In this document: positions 29,466 through 37,721 of the stretch, piece by piece
Layout of the letters: the number at the start of each line of letters is the position of its first letter
How positions within the stretch are numbered: position 1 is the stretch's first letter
From: a bacterium
GTDB taxonomy: Bacteria; JAJVIF01; JAGGVT01
Length of the DNA: 44,849 bases
Direction of reading: 5' to 3'
Assembly (NCBI GenBank): GCA_021157815.1
Contig: JAGGVT010000191.1
Coordinates: forward strand, 1 to 44,849
The notes under the pieces: generated by a model
Databases searched by the model: none
Told to the model about the DNA's origin: nothing
The model's input: only the letters and a program-made list of their open reading frames with translations
Made by a program: the position numbers and the translations under genes

Positions 29466-30440
29466 GTGAAAGACAGCCAAAAAGCGATAAGAGCTGATCA
29501 CGGATTTCGCTCTGTTCTACGGCGACTGTTCAAGCGTAAAAGCGCCATACTGGGACTCGTGATTATCATCATACTTTCCATCACCGGCATTTTCGGGCCC
29601 TTTCTCGCACCACATGATCCTGAATTGATTTACAAGGGATATGAAAAGCAATCGCCGGGAACAATCATTTTAAAAACAGAGATAGACAAGGAATTTGAAT
29701 TCGCAACGAGAGGTGCGTTTAAATATCCGTTTTTGATTAACAACCATCACTCCATTTTCCTAATGGGCACTGATGATCAGGGGCGGGATTTATTTTCACG
29801 CCTTCTGTTCGGCGCGAGGGTTTCACTGCTCGTGGGTATTGTGGCAGAGATAATCGCGCTCTTGATCGGCATTGTTGTCGGAGGAATCGCGGGATTCTAC
29901 GGTGGTCGCATCGATTCAATCCTGATGCGAATCACCGATATCTTCTTCGCCTTTCCATCACTTCTTCTGGCAATCGGGATACTCGCGATTTTTGAAAAGC
30001 CGGGCTTGTGGAATATATTCTTCGCGCTGGGAGTTGTCGGCTGGACTCAGGTCGCGAGAATTGTCCGCGGACAGGTTCTAACTGTAAAGGAGGAGGAATT
30101 TGTTGAGGCCGCTCGCGCAATCGGCGCCAATGATTTTAGAATCCTCATCAGGCATATCCTGCCGAACACAATCGCGCCGCTGATTGTCATCGGTACATTG
30201 GGAATAGCGTGGAATATTCTTTCGGAAGCCGGATTGAGTTTCCTCGGACTAGGTGTTCAACCGCCAGCGCCAAGCTGGGGAAACATGTTGACCGACGCAA
30301 GGTCATATATTAATTCAAAACATTACTTCATCTGTATAATCCCCGGACTGGCAATTGTATTCACTGTTTTGGGATTTAATCTCCTCGGTGACGGCCTTCG
30401 GGATTCACTAGACCCCCGAATGAAAAAAGGCGCTGTTTAA
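29466..30440 (+). CDS. Peptide/nickel-type ABC transporter permease (DppC/OppC family)
   Basis: FGPFLAPHDPE, GTDDQGRDLFSRLLFGARVSLLVG, VEAARAIGANDFRILIRHILPNTIAPLIV, ILSEAGLSFLGLGVQPPAPSWGNML. Confidence 0.95.
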   Translation: MKDSQKAIRADHGFRSVLRRLFKRKSAILGLVIIIILSITGIFGPFLAPHDPELIYKGYEKQSPGTIILKTEIDKEFEFATRGAFKYPFLINNHHSIFLMGTDDQGRDLFSRLLFGARVSLLVGIVAEIIALLIGIVVGGIAGFYGGRIDSILMRITDIFFAFPSLLLAIGILAIFEKPGLWNIFFALGVVGWTQVARIVRGQVLTVKEEEFVEAARAIGANDFRILIRHILPNTIAPLIVIGTLGIAWNILSEAGLSFLGLGVQPPAPSWGNMLTDARSYINSKHYFICIIPGLAIVFTVLGFNLLGDGLRDSLDPRMKKGAV

Positions 30441-30444
30441 ATGG

Positions 30445-30569
30445 AACTGTTGAATATGTCGATTTATCCTAGACTGTAGGGGCAACTCCCTGTGGTTGCC
30501 CTGCATTTATGGCATACTTCAGGACAGACAAAGGGGTCTGTCCCTACACATTAAACTTTTTCAACAGTT
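30445..30569. mobile_element. ~125-bp MITE-like element with two internal hairpins
   Basis: AACTGTTGAA ... TTCAACAGTT termini; internal GGGCAAC...GTTGCCC and GGACAGAC...GTCTGTCC. Confidence 0.55.
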
Positions 30570-30646
30570 CGTAAAAATAAGCATATTTAAGCACGAATTA
30601 CGTGAAACTAATTAATGGAGGTAAATTTCGCTCGTGTGAGAGTGAT

Positions 30647-31009
30647 ATGGTCTTAAAATGGCACATAAACGTTTACTGCTACACAATGATAATCATGATT
30701 GTCTTTCTGTTTTTCCTAATCATTCCGGATAAAGCCGTGTTATCCCAGACACCATCGGATAACTATAACAAGCAAATGGCAAAACTTGCGGATGATAACC
30801 TTAAAGCGTCAAATTCAAAAGACAGAGCAACAATTACCCGGAAATACGCCAGTCTTCAAAAACAAAAGAAAATGAAATCCGAGAATGTAGTAATTAACCT
30901 CGTTCCACTTAAATTCCTGCTTTTATTGATTATGGGTCTTTTTACATATCTAGTATTCCAGAATTTCTGGATAAGACGTTCAAAGGCAATTGAGAAGAGA
31001 ATCCGATAG
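30647..31009 (+). CDS. Small membrane protein, two predicted TM segments, function unknown
   Basis: TM-like TMIIMIVFLFFLII and FLLLLIMGLFTYLVF. GTG at 30602 is an alternative start. Confidence 0.5.
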   Translation: MVLKWHINVYCYTMIIMIVFLFFLIIPDKAVLSQTPSDNYNKQMAKLADDNLKASNSKDRATITRKYASLQKQKKMKSENVVINLVPLKFLLLLIMGLFTYLVFQNFWIRRSKAIEKRIR

Positions 31010-31050
31010 GAACGAATTCCTTCGAAAACTCCGTCTTTTTCATAAACCGA

Positions 31051-32142
31051 TTAAATATTCAAATCCGAACGAATATCATGCCTGGATTCTTTTTCCAGTT
31101 TTTTCAGGAGTTCTTTTTCCTTTGTGGAAAGCTCAGACGGTGTTTTTACTACGACCTCGCAAATCTGGTCTCCCTGTCCCCATCCTCGAAGATGCGGTAT
31201 TCCCTTGCCGCGTATTCGAATCTGCTGCCCTGATTGAGTTCCCGGGATGATTCTAAGGCGCCCTTTTCCAGTTAGAGTGGGGACCTCAATTGATGCCCCC
31301 AGCGCTGCCTCTGCAAAAGTTATTGGAATAATGCAATACAGGTTATCCTCAACACGTTGAAAAAACGAATGTTCATACACGCGTGTGTAAACATAAAGAT
31401 CACCCGCAGGCGCGCCCATATTCCCTGCATTGCCTTTTCCACTGACTCTGATACGGCTGTTGTTTGTAACACCGGGAGGAATTTTAACCGCGATTTTTTC
31501 CAATTGGCGCTGTCTGCCTGTTCCCCCGCATTTGTCGCAGGGATTTTTGTTGATTTGTCCTGAACCATGGCAGTTCGGACAGGTCTGGGAAAATCGAAGC
31601 ATTCCGCCACCTGTAACAACCTGCCCTCGCCCATTGCATGTTGGGCAGGTTTCAGGATGAGAACCCGGTTTTGCGCCTGAACCGTTGCAATATGAACATG
31701 GGATGGATCTTTCGATTGTAATTGTTTTTTTAGTGCCCTTTACGACCTCCAGAAGTGTCAGGTCAACAACCGCCTGAATATCGGCTCCGCGAGCGGGATC
31801 TTGCCTGCGACTGCCTCTGCCCTGGCGTTCGCCGAAAAACATTTCGAAAATATCCGATAAATCTCCGAAACCGGCTGATGATGGGTCGAAGTCGCCCGGT
31901 TGTCCCATTCCGGGTTGAAAAGCCGCCGCGCCGAACTGATCGTATCGCTGGCGTTTCTCGGGATCAGAGAGGATTTCATACGCCATCCCGATTTCCTTGA
32001 ATTTCTCCTCAGACTGTTTGTCGCCGGGATTGACATCGGGATGGTGCTTGCGCGCGAGTTTACGGTACGCTTTTTTTATCTGATCCTGCTCAGCGCCTTT
32101 TTCCACGCCGAGTAGTTCATATAGGTCTTTCTTTATATTCAT
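31051..32142 (-). CDS. dnaJ: Chaperone DnaJ
   Basis: J domain with HHPDVNPG; four CxxCxGxG zinc motifs; C-terminal substrate-binding domain. Confidence 0.97.
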   Translation of the reverse strand: MNIKKDLYELLGVEKGAEQDQIKKAYRKLARKHHPDVNPGDKQSEEKFKEIGMAYEILSDPEKRQRYDQFGAAAFQPGMGQPGDFDPSSAGFGDLSDIFEMFFGERQGRGSRRQDPARGADIQAVVDLTLLEVVKGTKKTITIERSIPCSYCNGSGAKPGSHPETCPTCNGRGQVVTGGGMLRFSQTCPNCHGSGQINKNPCDKCGGTGRQRQLEKIAVKIPPGVTNNSRIRVSGKGNAGNMGAPAGDLYVYTRVYEHSFFQRVEDNLYCIIPITFAEAALGASIEVPTLTGKGRLRIIPGTQSGQQIRIRGKGIPHLRGWGQGDQICEVVVKTPSELSTKEKELLKKLEKESRHDIRSDLNI

Positions 32143-32268
32143 ATTAATACATTCGTTCCCACAAGTTTAATTGCATCATTACAAATATATTATATGAGTC
32201 TGTATCTGTCAACATGTGCGCTGATGTTGATGTGGGGCGTAACGAAAAACGGCGCCGCTTGGTAGGTA

Positions 32269-32427
32269 TCTCAGAACATGGAATTTTGCGCGAAATATTG
32301 TCATTCTGAGCGCAGCGAAGAATCTATAAGTTGCTGTGTTGATGATTAAACCAGATGAAATTAATCCACGCTATCGAGAATAGATCCTTCGCTGCGCTCA
32401 GGATGACAGAAAAAGGGGGGTTCTGAG
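32269..32427. mobile_element. MITE-like element copy 2, inverted relative to 22770-22927
   Basis: Reverse complement reads TGTCATCCTGAGCGCAGCGAAGGATCTATTCTCGATAGCGTGGATTAATTTCATCTGGTTTAATCATCAACACAG..., collinear with copy 1. Confidence 0.75.
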
Positions 32428-32482
32428 GCACCCCGGTTTCCGGCAAGGGTCCTGAGGCATCCCGGTTTCCGGCAAGGGTGCC
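32422..32482. repeat. ~29-bp direct repeat x2
   Basis: TCTGAGGCACCCCGGTTTCCGGCAAGGGT / CCTGAGGCATCCCGGTTTCCGGCAAGGGT. Confidence 0.75.
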
Positions 32483-32538
32483 GAAACTCCCGGGCGGAAT
32501 ACTCAAGTTACCAATCTCATTCAAATTTCCTGATTCAT

Positions 32539-34641
32539 TCATTCAATCTCCAGGATTTCCTTGTCCGTTACCTCGAAAAGAGTATTATCATCATCCTTTC
32601 CCCAGACCATGAACTTATACCCAAAATCTGAACCCGCATAGTAAATGACATCCTCGCTCATGAAGAATTTAAGGATGTCAGCCATTCCCATATCGTCAAT
32701 CAAACCAATGCCGATAACATCCGAGAGCTTATTGGGAAAATGATTCTTTCTTGAGTAAAATATTGAAAGCAATGAGCGAATTTCGTTTATCGCGGCTAAC
32801 GCCTCATTGTTAGTGCAGTACTCAAGAATATCCCATGCCGAGTCATCAAAACTGTAAACCAGATTAAATCGTCCCTCCAGAAGATAGTGATTCTTATTTT
32901 TGGAGACGCCATCGAGTAAATCAAATGCTGTTTCGTTTTCCATATCCATCCACGCGAGGATATTGTAATCTTTGTCAATACGCATCAACGCGTGCGGATA
33001 CCAGTAAACGACCGCAGTTGAATCATCGCAGGCGTAAAGCAGACGCAAGTCAACATAATCACAAGCTTTCCATTCACGGGATGTTTCACCGGATTCAATA
33101 TCGAGATGCATTATCGAGGGAAAACCAAATTCCGTTACGCCTGCCGCCTGAATGAACGCGATATTTTCATCAATCTGGAAAATAATCGGGATGCCCTCGA
33201 TTGATATATCATTCGTTAAAACAACCTTTGTCTCGAATAAATTATCGTAATTATCACTTTGCACATCTTTAACAGAAAGAGAACCATCGTTTGGATCAAG
33301 CGTAAAAATCTTTTTATCATCTTTCAGTAATGTGGATATGATAATGTCAGAGGTATCGTGAAAGCATAACAGCTCGTTTTTACCGCTTTTAACGTTATTG
33401 AAAAAGACAGGCGTACCGATTGGGCGGCCCTTCAGGTCAACCTTCACACCGCTCAGGACAATGTATTTATCGATTTTATCCAGAAAAACAGATGCAAACC
33501 TGTTCGTATTGAGTTTTTCTATTTCGATTTCGCTCATTTCGTTGTTTTCGAATCGCTTAAGGACAAGCGTCATATCGCCATCGAAAGTGAACGGATTGAT
33601 TATGTCATCCGGGTTGTACTGGTCATCCAGCCAGATGCTGTTATCATAATCGATTGCAATCCGTCGCGGATGGGACAGCGCCGGGCGGCAGATACCAACT
33701 GAAATCGAACTCGCGGATTCAAGTCCGATATCATAGCGGTTTACTATCATCGTGTCAGGATCGGCGATTAATCCATGCAGATTTCCAATCCTGTCGTAGT
33801 CGAGCGACGTGATATATTGTTCACATTTAACAACGGTTTTTTTCTTCCCCAAATGAGTAAGAGTTGCAAGGAAAGGCGAGTTAAGATTTTCCTTATCGAT
33901 AATCTCGCCGGTCAGCGCGATTTCCCTGTTTGAGCTGACAGCGATATCGAAAATATCAAAACCGGCTGGATTATCCAGAAGTTCTGCGATGTTTATCGAA
34001 TCAACCGGCATGGCGTTTTTATTGAACACAATAATCTCATTATTGGCAAGCACAATCAGATGATTATTCGCGACATCCCAGTTATCAATCACATCGCCTT
34101 TTTTCCCGATAAAGCGTGCCAGTTTATCTGAAAACGGAAAGCTGGTTATATAAATGATGTCCTCATGCTCGACATAGATTTTATCAGTATCGAGACATAC
34201 AGCGCCGTAGGCGGATTCGTCCATCAAGTAATCAAGGATTTTGGAATCAGAAAGTGTGCCGGTGGAATCGAATACTTTCAGAACAGAGCAGCCATCCTCG
34301 TTATCAAGCAGAATCAAATCGCCGTCATCGGAAACCGCGAAAATATTCCTGCCGCTGATGAGGGTTAGCCCAAGATCAAACCTCGCGGCGTTTTCACCAA
34401 CACCCGCGGGAATGAGTCCGTTAATGAACTCACCTGTCCTGGAATATGCCTTAATATGTGATGAGTTTGAAACTGTATCGAGAATATGGAAAGTGCCATC
34501 GTTTCCGACTACGAGCTGCTGCGGATAAATCAAACTATCAACCGGGTCAGATACAGCGCGTTCAAGGCCTTTGACATCCGCCAATGCTGGAACTGGGCAG
34601 AGAAGAGAAATAGTTAATATCAGGAGAAACGTGAATCGCAA
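32539..34641 (-). CDS. Secreted beta-propeller-like protein with pilin-like C-terminal helix segment
   Basis: Signal peptide LLILTISLLCPVPALA; NHL/propeller-like repeats; C-terminal ALAAINEIRSLLSIFYSRKNHFPNKLSDVIG. Confidence 0.5.
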   Translation of the reverse strand: MRFTFLLILTISLLCPVPALADVKGLERAVSDPVDSLIYPQQLVVGNDGTFHILDTVSNSSHIKAYSRTGEFINGLIPAGVGENAARFDLGLTLISGRNIFAVSDDGDLILLDNEDGCSVLKVFDSTGTLSDSKILDYLMDESAYGAVCLDTDKIYVEHEDIIYITSFPFSDKLARFIGKKGDVIDNWDVANNHLIVLANNEIIVFNKNAMPVDSINIAELLDNPAGFDIFDIAVSSNREIALTGEIIDKENLNSPFLATLTHLGKKKTVVKCEQYITSLDYDRIGNLHGLIADPDTMIVNRYDIGLESASSISVGICRPALSHPRRIAIDYDNSIWLDDQYNPDDIINPFTFDGDMTLVLKRFENNEMSEIEIEKLNTNRFASVFLDKIDKYIVLSGVKVDLKGRPIGTPVFFNNVKSGKNELLCFHDTSDIIISTLLKDDKKIFTLDPNDGSLSVKDVQSDNYDNLFETKVVLTNDISIEGIPIIFQIDENIAFIQAAGVTEFGFPSIMHLDIESGETSREWKACDYVDLRLLYACDDSTAVVYWYPHALMRIDKDYNILAWMDMENETAFDLLDGVSKNKNHYLLEGRFNLVYSFDDSAWDILEYCTNNEALAAINEIRSLLSIFYSRKNHFPNKLSDVIGIGLIDDMGMADILKFFMSEDVIYYAGSDFGYKFMVWGKDDDNTLFEVTDKEILEIE

Positions 34642-34764
34642 TTTAGTTTCCTTATTTAGAATTCGATGTGATTATAACATTTGAACGCTAGTACTTTAGA
34701 GACCATTACAAAAAGAAGTGTTCATGGATAAGTATTTTTAGAACAGCGATTTATCGTTGTATCT

Positions 34765-34904
34765 CCCCCCCCCCTTAATCCCCCCGCGAGCGGTGGGAAA
34801 TATTTTGTGCATTTGCAAACAATATCCAATCTATATACTTGTGAAGTGAAGAGACAAAATTCTCCCTCCCCGCTCGCGGGGAGGGCTGGGGTGGGGGGCA
34901 TATG
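34765..34904. repeat. GC-rich inverted intergenic element starting with a C10 tract
   Basis: CCCCCCCCCCTTAATCCCCCCGCGAGCGG ... CCGCTCGCGGGGAGGGCTGGGGTGGGGGG. Confidence 0.6.
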
Positions 34905-34982
34905 GCGCTATTTGAGCATGACATAAACTTCCAGCTTTAAAAAAGGTTCACGCGTGGCTATAATCAAGCTTGATTAAAATAC

Positions 34983-36701
34983 ATGATACCATTGAGAAAA
35001 TATACTCCCTGGGTTCTTGTGCTGATTTTCGGTGCGATTTACCTGCTCACTCCCACAGTGCTGTACTACTGGGATGGTATCGTGTTCGCCTCACTGTGCG
35101 AGGAGGGCACTGTGCACGAGTTGATTCACCCGCATCATCTTTTATATAACCTATCTCTGGACATCGTGTATGAGATAATTCGCATGCATGTTCCAGGCTT
35201 TCGCTCACTTCCATTTCTAATCTGGGTTAGTTCGATATTTGGCGCGCTGACGATTTATTTCTCGCATTTGATTTTCAGGACAATTTTCAAACGAGAGGGG
35301 CTTGCAGTAGCGACAACGTCCTTCATGGGATTCTCATACACATTCTGGCATTTTTCCACTGATTCAAACGCGTATATTATCTCTGCGTTCTTTCCGGTTT
35401 TCGTGGCGTATTTATTGATTTCGATGAATGGCGCTCCAAAGCCGCGATTCAGGATGGTGTGGGCGTGCCTGGGATTCAGTGTTGGAATGTTGCTGCATCA
35501 GGTGGTCGTGTTTTTCTATCCGATTTACACTTTCTGGGTACTTGCATTCAAATTCAAAGACAGCAGGCTGAAGTTTCCGGCTGCCGCAAGATTGGCTTTA
35601 CTGTTTCTTCCCGCGATTATCACTGTCTCGGCTTATTTCCTGGTCGGACGAGTGTTTTTCCAGTTCCAATCGCTGGATGAATACTGGCAGTGGGCAACAG
35701 CATACGGGCATCAGCAAAGATGGTGGTTCGGAAGTGAAAATTCGGGTTTTCCCGCGTTCGCGAAAGCTATTGGCATCTCTCATCTGAAGTTGATGTTTTA
35801 CCCCGATTATATCCGCTTCGGATTATTCAGGTTTGATACTCTGACGTTTGAGGATATCGCGAAGAAATTACTGGCGCTTATCTCGCTTTTGACAGTATTT
35901 TTAGTGTTTATAAGAGGATTCGTTTACCTAATCGGGGCAATCGAGCGTCGTCGTTTTTACGCCGCGTTGCTTCTTTTGTGGATAATACCCTATTTCGTGT
36001 TTTTTACGTTTTTCACGCCGCAGTTTGAATTTTACAGGCTGTATTACCTGCTTCCAATTATGGTCATATTCGCGCTTGGGTTGAAAGGCTTTTTCGAAAA
36101 GCCATCGTATGAACATCTCGATTTGCCTATCCAGCCAAACAGGCTGTCAGGATGGGTTTTTGTTCTGTTAATGATTTTCGCTGTGTATAACGGTGTTGTA
36201 GGGATTCATCCGCAGATGTTTGAAGCGAACAATCGATGGCTTATGGACGCTAAAGCGTTTACTGCAAAAGCGCCCCGCGATGCTGTCATGGTCGTGCCCT
36301 GGTCGGATGAAAAAATGGAGGAATACAGCCGGGTCGCGAATCTCGCATCTTATTTTGGCACACAGGGAGTGCTGTTCGCTGAGCCGATAATTCAAATTGT
36401 AGGGCCGATGCCTGAAATTATCGGGCCACCTCCGATGCTGGATGATGAAATCAAACCGCGTGAATGGGATGAGGTCGAGATAAGACCGGGTTTATTCCCT
36501 GATATTGAAAAAGCGTTTTTTCATGTTGATTTGCTCAACATCCACAATGACGGCTGGCGTATTATCGCCTACAGGTTCCCGGATGTTAAAATCCCGCTAA
36601 AAGGAATCGTTCACCTTCCCAATGCTGAACGCTGCAAGACAGTCCGGTACGGCTCGATAGAATACCATCGGGGAAGGGATTTTTATTTGCAAACGGAATA
36701 G
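34983..36701 (+). CDS. Multi-TM membrane protein, glycosyltransferase GT-C/DUF2723-like
   Basis: Many TM segments; LTPTVLYYWDGIVFASLCEEG, HPHHLLYN, SYTFWHFSTDSNAY. Confidence 0.55.
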   Translation: MIPLRKYTPWVLVLIFGAIYLLTPTVLYYWDGIVFASLCEEGTVHELIHPHHLLYNLSLDIVYEIIRMHVPGFRSLPFLIWVSSIFGALTIYFSHLIFRTIFKREGLAVATTSFMGFSYTFWHFSTDSNAYIISAFFPVFVAYLLISMNGAPKPRFRMVWACLGFSVGMLLHQVVVFFYPIYTFWVLAFKFKDSRLKFPAAARLALLFLPAIITVSAYFLVGRVFFQFQSLDEYWQWATAYGHQQRWWFGSENSGFPAFAKAIGISHLKLMFYPDYIRFGLFRFDTLTFEDIAKKLLALISLLTVFLVFIRGFVYLIGAIERRRFYAALLLLWIIPYFVFFTFFTPQFEFYRLYYLLPIMVIFALGLKGFFEKPSYEHLDLPIQPNRLSGWVFVLLMIFAVYNGVVGIHPQMFEANNRWLMDAKAFTAKAPRDAVMVVPWSDEKMEEYSRVANLASYFGTQGVLFAEPIIQIVGPMPEIIGPPPMLDDEIKPREWDEVEIRPGLFPDIEKAFFHVDLLNIHNDGWRIIAYRFPDVKIPLKGIVHLPNAERCKTVRYGSIEYHRGRDFYLQTE

Positions 36702-36744
36702 CGGAAGTATGGAACATAATGGAATGAGGTCTCATCAAAAGGAT

Positions 36745-37146
36745 GGATTCCGGGTCAAGCCCGGAATGACAAACTACTGTCATTCTGTGAACTAATGTCA
36801 TTCTGTGAACTAATGTCATTCTGTGAACTACTGTCATTCCGTGAGTTACTGTCATTCTGTGAGTTACTGTCATTCCGTGAGTTACTGTCATTCCGTGAGT
36901 TACTGTCATTCTGTGAGTTACTGTCATTCCGTGAGTTACTGTCATTCTGTGAACTACTGTTATTCCGTGAGTTACTGTAATTCCGTGAGTTACTGTAATT
37001 CTGTGAACTAATGTCATTCCGTGAGTTACTGTAATTCTGTGAGTTACTGTAATTCTGTGAACTAATGTCATTCCGTGAGTTACTGTCATTCCGTGAGCTA
37101 CTGTCATTCCGTGAGTTACTGTCATTCCGGGCTTGACCCGGAATCC
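36745..37146. repeat. 18-bp tandem array (19 units) bounded by inverted repeats
   Basis: GGATTCCGGGTCAAGCCCGGAATGACA (36745-36771) and TGTCATTCCGGGCTTGACCCGGAATCC (37120-37146) bracket GTCATTCYGTGARYTAMT units at 36779+18n. Confidence 0.95.
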
Positions 37147-37201
37147 ATTCTTTTAGCTTTCGTAAGTTAATATCATTTCTTTCTTTTTCATAAATCTCAA
37201 T

Positions 37202-37627
37202 ATGCCTAAAACACCACTAAAAGTCCTCTTTATATGTACAGGCAACTCCTGCAGAAGCCAGATGGCTGAGGGGTTGATTAATCACGATTTCAAAGGCCAG
37301 ATTGAGGCGAAAAGCGCGGGAGTCATGCCGTGTTATGTGCATCCAAACGCGATTAAGGCTCTTGATGAACTTGGTATTGATATAACGCATCACGAATCGC
37401 AGCATGTAAATGAATTTCAAAACGAATATTTTGATATTGTGATAACTCTGTGTGATTATGCTAAAAGCGTCTGCCCGGATTTCCCAAACGCCGATGAGGT
37501 TATCCACATGCCGTTCGATGACCCTATTAATGCTGCTGGCAGTGAAGAGGATATCCTGAATGAATATCGCCGCGTGCGTGATTTACTGAGAAATCAAATC
37601 GGTGATTTTCTCAGCAAACAACTTTAA
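37202..37627 (+). CDS. arsC: Arsenate reductase ArsC, LMW-PTPase type
   Basis: VLFICTGNSCRSQMAEG, TLCDYAKSVCPDFP, FDDPINAAGSEEDIL. Confidence 0.9.
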   Translation: MPKTPLKVLFICTGNSCRSQMAEGLINHDFKGQIEAKSAGVMPCYVHPNAIKALDELGIDITHHESQHVNEFQNEYFDIVITLCDYAKSVCPDFPNADEVIHMPFDDPINAAGSEEDILNEYRRVRDLLRNQIGDFLSKQL

Positions 37628-37721
37628 AAAAGTGATACATAATAATCCAAAATCAGTTATAATTACGCATGGTTCTTTAAATAATTACTCCTTAAAAACA
37701 ATAATAGTGAGGTTTCAAGAA

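Noticed and set aside
36586-37125. 179-aa minus ORF (MTVTHG repeats) and two plus ORFs over the 18-bp array
   Set aside because: The 18-bp period is divisible by three, so frames stay open automatically; no RBS-supported start and the array clearly derives from an intergenic palindromic repeat.
36745-37146. Possible CRISPR array
   Set aside because: Continuous 18-bp units without spacers.
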